Positions 7,014-12,102 of a DNA stretch of 12,102 nucleotides are shown here, one piece after another (the first letter of the stretch is position 1; each line of letters begins with the position of its first letter). The translations under genes were made by a program, and so were the position numbers. The DNA is from Actinomycetes bacterium (GTDB lineage Bacteria; Actinomycetota; Actinomycetes; Actinomycetales; Microbacteriaceae): NCBI GenBank assembly GCA_023450335.1, contig JAEXHA010000113.1, forward strand, positions 1 to 12,102. The letters run 5' to 3'. A model generated the notes under the pieces. That model was not told where the DNA came from. It was given only the letters and a program-made list of their open reading frames with translations, and did not search any database.

Positions 7014-10000
7014 CGAGTCTCCTCCGACGTACAGAGTAACTGGACCACTGTGCCGGCCCCACCGACCAGCAGCAGCCCGCGCCCGGTGCCGGACATGGCT
7101 TCGTGCGAGCTCATCGGGATCTGCGCACCGACCAGGGTGCCGTCGCCCATCTCGGGGGCGATGAGCATGGCCCGGCGGGAACGGCGCACGGCGGCCACGA
7201 GGCCCGGGATGTGCTGGCGGGAGCGCGCTTCGTCGGGGTCAGTGGCCACAACGAGGGCGAGATCGCTCAGCCCTACCAGCGTCGTGAGCGCTTCGAGCGC
7301 GCGCCGCTCGTCACCGGCCGCCTCCCAGGCGCGCTCCCAGACGTGAACGTCGTCCACGAGCACGAGAGTCCAGCCCTCGCGCTCGGCCTGCACCTCGGAC
7401 GCGGCCCACGTGGCCACCTCGGCCGGGTCGGTGAAGACGAGGTCGGCGACGGTGGCAGGGTCGATGCCGCCGGTTCCGGCCGCCGCAGTCGGGCCGATGA
7501 GCACCACCCGGGCCGGATCCTGCGCCCGTGCGGCGAGCTGACCGATCCCCAGCAGCGTCGAGGTGCGCCCCGACCGCGAGCGGCCGGTCAGCAGCACCGG
7601 GCCGTCGCACAGCCGCAACGACACCGGGCCGACCACGTCCTCTTCGACGGCCACGACGAGGTCGTCGCGCTGCGGCTGCGGCAGGACGTGCTGCGGCAAG
7701 CGGGTGGGCATGACCGGCACGGCCGTCGGTGACACCTCGTCGTACCGACCGGCGAGCCGGCCCATCAGCGCGTCGAGGTTCTCCGCCTGCTGCGGCGTGC
7801 CGGCGCCGCCGAGCGTGGCCACCTGCACCTCGTGTGCGCCGACGAGGCCCCGCCCGGCGGGGGTGTCGGCGTCGAGGAGGCCGGTGGCCACACCGAGCAT
7901 CGCGTAATCATCGGCGACCGCCATGCGCAGCACGACCCGGCCTCCGAACGCGGCCTGCACCTGGCTCGACAACCCGGTGCGCTGCGGCGCCGTGGCGGTG
8001 ACATGGACGCCGCAGCGCCGTCCCTCCTGCAGCACGGTCAGCAGCTGGTCGGCGTGCTGACGGCGCAACGCACCGCCGCCCTCGAGCGCGTCGAGCACCG
8101 CAGGCAGGTTGTCGATGAGCAGGTGGATGCGCTGGGTGTGCACCCCCGCGGCGGCGAGCGCCGCGACGTCGGCGGCGCCGCGCGCGGCGAGCATCGCGTT
8201 GCGCTCGACGACGGTGCGATGGACCATGCGGATCAGTCGCAGCATCCGCTCGGTGGCCTGCTCGACCACGATCGAGCCGACCGAGCCCAGGCGCTCGAGC
8301 ACGGTGAGGCCGCCGCCGGCGGCGTCGATCCCGTAGACGCAGGCCGGGGCGGGGTCCCCACTGGCGGTGACCACGGCCGCGAGTGTGCGCAGCAGTTCGG
8401 TCTTGCCCGACCCCGAGGCCCCGAACACCAGGAGATGCCCGGTGCGGTCATAGTCGACGATCCAGGGCATCTGCCGCTGCTCGCCGGGCAGGTCGCGCAG
8501 GCCGAGCAGCGCGTGCCCGGCGGCCAGGTCGACGACGCGCACGTCGGCGCCCGTGCCCTCGATGGCGGCTTCGTCGCGTGCGTCCGGGCCCATGCCGAAT
8601 CGTCCGGGTGCGAGTGCGGCCAGCGGCAGCTCGTCGGGCAGCGGCGGAACCCATGGCCGCGACGGCGCCGCAGCGCCGCTGCGCAGGAAGGCGGTGGTCA
8701 CCGAGGCGACGATCCGTTCGAGGTCCGAGTGCTCGTGGCGGCGCACCTCGCCGGCCGCATCCTGCGGGAGAGCGCGCGCGGTGAACGGCGCGACCTGCAC
8801 GCGCTCGCCTGCCTCGCGGAGCTGTTCGGCCCCGCCGACGTATGCGACCTGCACGAGTTCGCGGGTGCCGAACCCGGTGCGACGCAGCAGTGCGCGGCCG
8901 GGGGTGCGCCGTGAGATGTTCACCGCGTCCGGCGCGTCGACGACGTCCGACGAGTCGTCGGGCGAGGCCACGCGCAGCGCAATGCGCAGATCCGTGTTCG
9001 CCTTGATCTGCGGTGTGACCACGCCGGCGGGCCGCTGCGTGGCGAGGATCATGTGCATGCCCAGGGACCTGCCGCGCTGGGCGATGGAGACCATACCGTC
9101 GATGAAGTCGGGCACCTCGGCCAGCAACGCGGCGAACTCGTCGACACAGATCAGCATGCTGGGTGGAGCCGCTTCGGGGTGGGCCCGCTCCAGCGCGGCG
9201 AGGTCCTTGGCCCCGTACTCCTCGAGCAGGTGTTCGCGTGCGGTGAGTTCGGCGTGCAGCGAGGTGAGGGCCCGTTGCACGAGCGCGGGCGTGAGGTCGG
9301 TGATGTAGCCGACGGTGTGCGGCAGCTGTGCGCATTCGCGGAACGCGGCTCCACCCTTGTAGTCCACGAGCAGGAACGTGAGTCGGCTGGGTGGGTTGTT
9401 GACCGCCAGCGAACACAGCATCGACTGCAGCAGTTCGCTCTTGCCGGCGCCGGTAGTGCCGGCAACGAGTCCGTGCGGACCGTCTTCACGCAGGTCGATC
9501 GAGCACACCCCGTCGGCGCCCATGCCCAGCTGCGCCCGCAGCCCGGTGCTCGATGCCCACCGCTGCCGGATGGCGTCGGCGTCGTCGAGGTCGGTGAGGT
9601 CGCTGCTGAGGTCGGCCAGCCGCACCCGGTCGGGCAGGGCGGAGTCGCCGACGACGACGACGGCTTCGTCGCGATAGCCACCGAGGGCGCGGGCGGCCCG
9701 CCAGGCGGAGGCCAGGTCGAGCCGGTCGAGCTCGGTCAGCTCGTCGACACCGCCGCGGTCGGCGCGACGGACGCCGCGGCCGGGCAGGTCGACGGCGACC
9801 TCGGTCGCTGCGGGCACCTGTGCGAGGTCGGCGCCGACCCACACCAGGTGCAGGCGCCGCTGTTCGGCGAGTGCCGCGACGGCTTCGACGACGCGGCGAT
9901 TGAGCCCGGCGTCGGCATCGATCACGCAGACGGTGTGCGGACCGGTGTCCGCCGTGCCGTCGCCGCGGGCGAGCTCTTCGAGCAGCGCCTGGCCGTCCCC

Positions 10001-11368
10001 GGGGCCGATCGCGACAGATGCCAGTCCCCCGGCCAGCGGTGCGGCGTGCGGCATCCATCGCAGCCACGACTCCATGCGGGCACGCTCCCGGCCGAGCACG
10101 GCGACGATCCGCACGTCGTTGGGCGAGTGGGTGGTGCCCAGCCGTACGAGCGCCGCCTGCAGCCATTCGTCCAACTCGGTCCCGGAGCCAACGACGGCTG
10201 TGACCGAGCCGAGGGGGACAGACACCGGCATGCCGTCGAGCGTTCGGCGCTGCGAGAGCTCGGCTTGGGCTTCGGCGCGCAGCGCGCGATCCCCCTGGTC
10301 GCCGATCTTGCCGGTGACCACGGCGGGGCGGGGCCCGAGGCCGGCCCGCAGATGCATGAAGTCGGCGTCGTCGCCCTGCCGCACCCACACGTGCCGGTCG
10401 GCGCTGGTCGCGCGGTCGCAGACGACCGTCGAAGCCGGGTCGTCGTCGACGGCATTCTCACGCTGCGTGTTCGCCGCCTCGTCGATCACCGCGAGACAGT
10501 CGGAGACGTCCGTGCGCCAGATGCGCGCGTTCTCACCGAACTCCTTCTTCGCCGCCCGCGACTGTATGAGGTGGTTGAGCACCATCATGGCCGGGAAGCC
10601 GATCATGAAGATGAGCGAGAAGGCGTTGCGCATGGTGGCGAACATGGCACCGCCCATGAGCACGGGCATGAGGATCATCGGCCACGGGAACGGCTGCCTG
10701 CGCACCGGCGCCGGCACGGCGGGCAGGTCGAGTTCGACCGGCCCGGGGGTGGTACCGAAGCGCGGCGAGCGCCAGATGCTGCGGTCGGTGACGGGGTCGG
10801 TCGCGTCGCCGGGGTGCAGCGCCAGCACGGTCGAGCCGATCGTGATGCGCTCCCCCCACGCGACCGGCTGCGGCCGACTCACCGGTCGCCCGTCGATGCG
10901 GGTGCCGTGGGCCGAGCCTTCGTCGCAGACGACGGTCTCGGTACCCAGAAGCAGCCGGGCGTGCGTGCGCGAGACGAGCGGATCGTCCAGGCGCACGGTG
11001 GCGTCGACACCCCGGCCGATCGTGGCGACCTCGGTCGTGACGGGGATGCGCGTGCCGGCGGCCGGGCCGGTGAGGATGTGCACGACCGCGCGCGGCGCCT
11101 GGACCGGTGCGGGCCGCTCGAGCCAGTCCGCAGCGACAGAGGTGACGTCGAGGACGTCACCGTCGTGCAGCGGCGCCTCGGCCAGCGGCGTCTGCGCGGC
11201 CCACGGCACGCCCGCCGTGGTGGGCGCCAGGAGCACCGCCGACCCGGCCATGTGTCGGCCCAGGCTCGCCGCCAGGTCGGCGATCGATCCGCCCTGGTCG
11301 GCAGTCACGACGACGTCGACCGGCTCGATACTGCTCTCGGCCGACGGTCGTACGCTCACTCGCCACAC
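7010..11368 (-). CDS. EccC/EssC-like type VII secretion motor: FHA domain, two membrane helices, three FtsK/SpoIIIE ATPase modules
   Basis: A 1452-residue ATPase that powers T7SS export at the membrane. Order: a possible ubiquitin-like fold (1-78, with DGDVLDV at 69-75); an FHA domain (about 94-185; GR 118-119, SRTH 133-136, HGT 154-156), which typically binds phosphothreonine; two membrane helices (about 228-247 and 249-267); a region of about 330 residues resembling the EccC stalk/pseudo-ATPase; then three FtsK-type modules. Module 1 is intact (Walker A GTTGAGKS 637-644, Walker B ending D743-E744, ATQRP 776-780). Module 2 has GASGSGKT (983-990) but D1086-N1087 where a catalytic Glu is expected. 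Module 3 has GRSRSGRT (1262-1269), with Arg in place of the Walker Lys, and D1339-D1340. FHA fused to the motor is typical of EssC (T7SSb). The frame opens at 11473, but GTG 11368 is preferred: GAGAGGAG lies 6 bases upstream and the domain homology begins there. Its stop overlaps the next ATG (ATGA). Confidence 0.94.
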   Translation of the reverse strand: MWRVSVRPSAESSIEPVDVVVTADQGGSIADLAASLGRHMAGSAVLLAPTTAGVPWAAQTPLAEAPLHDGDVLDVTSVAADWLERPAPVQAPRAVVHILTGPAAGTRIPVTTEVATIGRGVDATVRLDDPLVSRTHARLLLGTETVVCDEGSAHGTRIDGRPVSRPQPVAWGERITIGSTVLALHPGDATDPVTDRSIWRSPRFGTTPGPVELDLPAVPAPVRRQPFPWPMILMPVLMGGAMFATMRNAFSLIFMIGFPAMMVLNHLIQSRAAKKEFGENARIWRTDVSDCLAVIDEAANTQRENAVDDDPASTVVCDRATSADRHVWVRQGDDADFMHLRAGLGPRPAVVTGKIGDQGDRALRAEAQAELSQRRTLDGMPVSVPLGSVTAVVGSGTELDEWLQAALVRLGTTHSPNDVRIVAVLGRERARMESWLRWMPHAAPLAGGLASVAIGPGDGQALLEELARGDGTADTGPHTVCVIDADAGLNRRVVEAVAALAEQRRLHLVWVGADLAQVPAATEVAVDLPGRGVRRADRGGVDELTELDRLDLASAWRAARALGGYRDEAVVVVGDSALPDRVRLADLSSDLTDLDDADAIRQRWASSTGLRAQLGMGADGVCSIDLREDGPHGLVAGTTGAGKSELLQSMLCSLAVNNPPSRLTFLLVDYKGGAAFRECAQLPHTVGYITDLTPALVQRALTSLHAELTAREHLLEEYGAKDLAALERAHPEAAPPSMLICVDEFAALLAEVPDFIDGMVSIAQRGRSLGMHMILATQRPAGVVTPQIKANTDLRIALRVASPDDSSDVVDAPDAVNISRRTPGRALLRRTGFGTRELVQVAYVGGAEQLREAGERVQVAPFTARALPQDAAGEVRRHEHSDLERIVASVTTAFLRSGAAAPSRPWVPPLPDELPLAALAPGRFGMGPDARDEAAIEGTGADVRVVDLAAGHALLGLRDLPGEQRQMPWIVDYDRTGHLLVFGASGSGKTELLRTLAAVVTASGDPAPACVYGIDAAGGGLTVLERLGSVGSIVVEQATERMLRLIRMVHRTVVERNAMLAARGAADVAALAAAGVHTQRIHLLIDNLPAVLDALEGGGALRRQHADQLLTVLQEGRRCGVHVTATAPQRTGLSSQVQAAFGGRVVLRMAVADDYAMLGVATGLLDADTPAGRGLVGAHEVQVATLGGAGTPQQAENLDALMGRLAGRYDEVSPTAVPVMPTRLPQHVLPQPQRDDLVVAVEEDVVGPVSLRLCDGPVLLTGRSRSGRTSTLLGIGQLAARAQDPARVVLIGPTAAAGTGGIDPATVADLVFTDPAEVATWAASEVQAEREGWTLVLVDDVHVWERAWEAAGDERRALEALTTLVGLSDLALVVATDPDEARSRQHIPGLVAAVRRSRRAMLIAPEMGDGTLVGAQIPMSSHEAMSGTGRGLLLVGGAGTVVQLLCTSEETR
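7019..7025 (-). promoter_or_regulatory. Strong ribosome binding site for the Fn3 protein gene
   Basis: GGAGGAG on the minus strand lies inside the end of the ATPase gene, 5 bases before the ATG at 7013 and 8 bases before the in-frame ATG at 7010. Both starts are plausible and differ by one residue. Confidence 0.75.
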
Positions 11369-11374
11369 GGTGTG

Positions 11375-11382
11375 CTCCTCTC
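11375..11382 (-). promoter_or_regulatory. Ribosome binding site selecting the GTG start of the motor ATPase
   Basis: GAGAGGAG on the minus strand, 6 bases before GTG 11368. The frame extends upstream to an ATG at 11473, but that extension would run through the spacer hairpin's downstream flank and encodes no recognisable domain. Confidence 0.75.
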
Positions 11383-11476
11383 GCTGGATGCCATCGACGG
11401 TAGGGCGCGGGCGGCCGGGCGGCCACCGCGCGGTGGGTGGAAACTTCCGGTTCGTGCGCCACTCTCCGCACACGAA

Positions 11477-11505
11477 GGGGCCGGCTCCACGAAGGAACCG
11501 GCCCC
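11477..11505 (-). terminator. Strong GC-rich hairpin between the WXG100 and ATPase genes (terminator/attenuator-like, poor U-tract)
   Basis: Two 12-base arms (11477-11488 and 11494-11505) pair completely with one G·U wobble around a 5-base loop (UUCGU on the minus-strand RNA). It begins 13 bases after the WXG100 stop. The bases that follow on the transcript (UUCGUGUG) are only a weak U-tract, so complete intrinsic termination is doubtful. Partial attenuation, or protection of the WXG100 mRNA 3' end, would give more WXG100 than ATPase. The rest of the 150-base spacer holds only the ATPase ribosome site as far as I can see. Confidence 0.65.
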
Positions 11506-11518
11506 AGCTGTGCGCCGG

Positions 11519-11788
11519 TCAGCTCGACGCGCGCTCCTGGTCATCGGCCTGCTGCGCGACGATCGTCGCGTTCTGCTGCAGGGCGTTGACGACGTTCTGC
11601 AGGGCCGGCACGTACTGGCCCTGCCAGTCGCTGGTGAAGCGCTGCGCGTCGGGGCCGTACCACGGCGTGGCCTCCAGACGCTGGGTGAGCTGGGCGGTCA
11701 GCTGGTTGATCGCGTCGGCATCGCTGTTCATGAGGCGCGACAGGTCGCGGCCGGCGGCGATGTCCATTCCATAGACGGTGGTGCTCAT
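11519..11788 (-). CDS. WXG100 family protein (ESAT-6/EsxA-like type VII secretion substrate)
   Basis: An 89-residue helical protein with WYG at 43-45 between two predicted amphipathic helices, the hallmark of WXG100 proteins. These form helical-hairpin dimers that are exported by the T7SS and also act on the EccC/EssC motor. The spacing of the turn (residue 43 of 89) and the Gln/Ala/Asp-rich C-terminal helix ending QADDQERASS fit the family. I see no C-terminal YxxxD/E export signal: there is no Tyr after residue 59. No second WXG100 gene lies beside it, so it may form homodimers or pair with a protein encoded elsewhere. The ATG at 11788 has AAAGGA 7 bases upstream. It is the first complete gene before the motor ATPase, separated by a spacer with a strong hairpin, an arrangement that would allow higher expression than the genes downstream. 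Confidence 0.93.
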   Translation of the reverse strand: MSTTVYGMDIAAGRDLSRLMNSDADAINQLTAQLTQRLEATPWYGPDAQRFTSDWQGQYVPALQNVVNALQQNATIVAQQADDQERASS

Positions 11789-11795
11789 TTTTCTG

Positions 11796-11801
11796 TCCTT
11801 T
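11796..11801 (-). promoter_or_regulatory. Ribosome binding site for the WXG100 gene
   Basis: AAAGGA on the minus strand, 7 bases before the ATG at 11788, in an A-rich, probably unstructured context. Confidence 0.7.
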
Positions 11802-11843
11802 CAGTGTGTGTTGCGATGGGTGAGGTGGTTGTCGTGAGGGTGG
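11802..11843 (-). other. C-rich, G-poor leader upstream of the WXG100 gene
   Basis: On the minus strand these 42 bases contain 22 C and only 3 G, in contrast to the GC-balanced coding sequence around them. Such a stretch should be unstructured and resembles a Rho-loading (rut-like) or translation-enhancing leader. I could not identify a convincing -35/-10 pair in the 73-base gap between the flanking genes. Confidence 0.4.
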
Positions 11844-11861
11844 TCGATCCGATGCCGCAGC

Positions 11862-12102
11862 TCACAGAGCCCGCGACGAGGTGAGGGTCGAGTCGGCGTC
11901 GCCGATGTCCGGCACCGGTCCGGCTGCCGAGCGGCGGAGGGCACCGAGGGTGGCGGCGCCGGCCCCGGCCAGTCCCAACGGGGCGGCGATCATGGCGGCG
12001 GCGGGCAGGCCGTCGGATGGTCCGACCACGGGACCGAGGTCGAGCGCCCCGGAGGGTGCGGCCGCGGTGCCCAGCGAGGCACGGGCAGCGACGGCGGTGT
12101 GC
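11862..12102 (-). CDS. C-terminal end of an unidentified membrane-anchored protein (5' part outside window)
   Basis: The frame is open from the window edge to a TGA at 11864-11862 and shows 79 residues. It contains an Ala/Gly-rich hydrophobic helix (visible residues about 32-54, beginning LPAAAMIAAPLG), preceded by a Pro/Gly/Ala-rich stretch (PSGALDLGPVVGPSDG) and followed by RRS and a polar tail of about 22 residues ending SSRAL. This pattern fits the C-terminal anchor of a protein whose bulk is outside the membrane. I do not recognise the family; a T7SS-associated secreted or membrane component is possible from position alone. The other two minus-strand frames here give Arg-rich shadow-like translations, which supports this frame. 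It ends 73 bases before the WXG100 gene. Confidence 0.6.
   Translation of the reverse strand, partial: HTAVAARASLGTAAAPSGALDLGPVVGPSDGLPAAAMIAAPLGLAGAGAATLGALRRSAAGPVPDIGDADSTLTSSRAL

Noticed and set aside
9053..11884. Plus-strand open frame of 943 codons antisense to the ATPase, spacer and WXG100 gene
   Set aside because: It runs through the hairpin and both minus-strand genes, its translation is Arg/His/Gly-rich with no recognisable domain, and minus-strand genes with clear motifs occupy the same DNA. High GC content explains the lack of stops.

Overview
The window is very GC-rich (roughly 70% by eye) and every supported gene lies on the minus strand, read right to left. A WXG100 protein, a large FtsK/SpoIIIE-type ATPase with a forkhead-associated (FHA) domain, and a MoxR–DUF58–transglutaminase-like trio together point to a type VII secretion (T7SS, ESX-like) locus of a high-GC actinobacterium. 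A Microbacteriaceae relative such as Microbacterium is my best guess, but nothing here fixes the genus.

Layout in order of transcription: the C-terminal end of an unidentified membrane-anchored protein (11862-12102); a 73-bp gap whose middle is C-rich and G-poor on the coding strand; a WXG100 protein (11519-11788); a 150-bp spacer with a strong GC-rich hairpin (11477-11505); an EccC/EssC-like motor ATPase of 1452 residues, with a ubiquitin-like start, FHA, two membrane helices and three FtsK-type ATPase modules (7010-11368); a 996-residue membrane-anchored protein with a propeller-like region, a 14-copy DPTPGxx stalk and about three fibronectin type III (Fn3) domains (4023-7013); a MoxR AAA+ ATPase (3016-4026); a DUF58 membrane protein (1839-3005); and a multi-pass protein with an extracellular transglutaminase-like domain that leaves the window at base 1 (1-1842).

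From the ATPase to the transglutaminase-like gene, three of the four junctions are 4-base stop/start overlaps (ATGA, ATGA, GTGA) and the fourth is a 10-base gap, so these five genes look like one translationally coupled operon. The likely logic is that the motor ATPase exports the WXG100 protein, the Fn3/propeller protein forms the part outside the membrane, and MoxR/DUF58/transglutaminase-like act as an assembly or maturation module. That last assignment is inference from gene order.

Points that stand out: the motor is built like Firmicutes EssC (FHA fused in front of the ATPases) although the host is actinobacterial; no EccB, EccD, EccE or mycosin gene is visible; the transglutaminase-like domain has lost its catalytic Cys and His; and ATPase modules 2 and 3 of the motor carry degenerate Walker motifs. 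The plus strand holds no gene I can support; its long open frames are antisense to these GC-rich genes.
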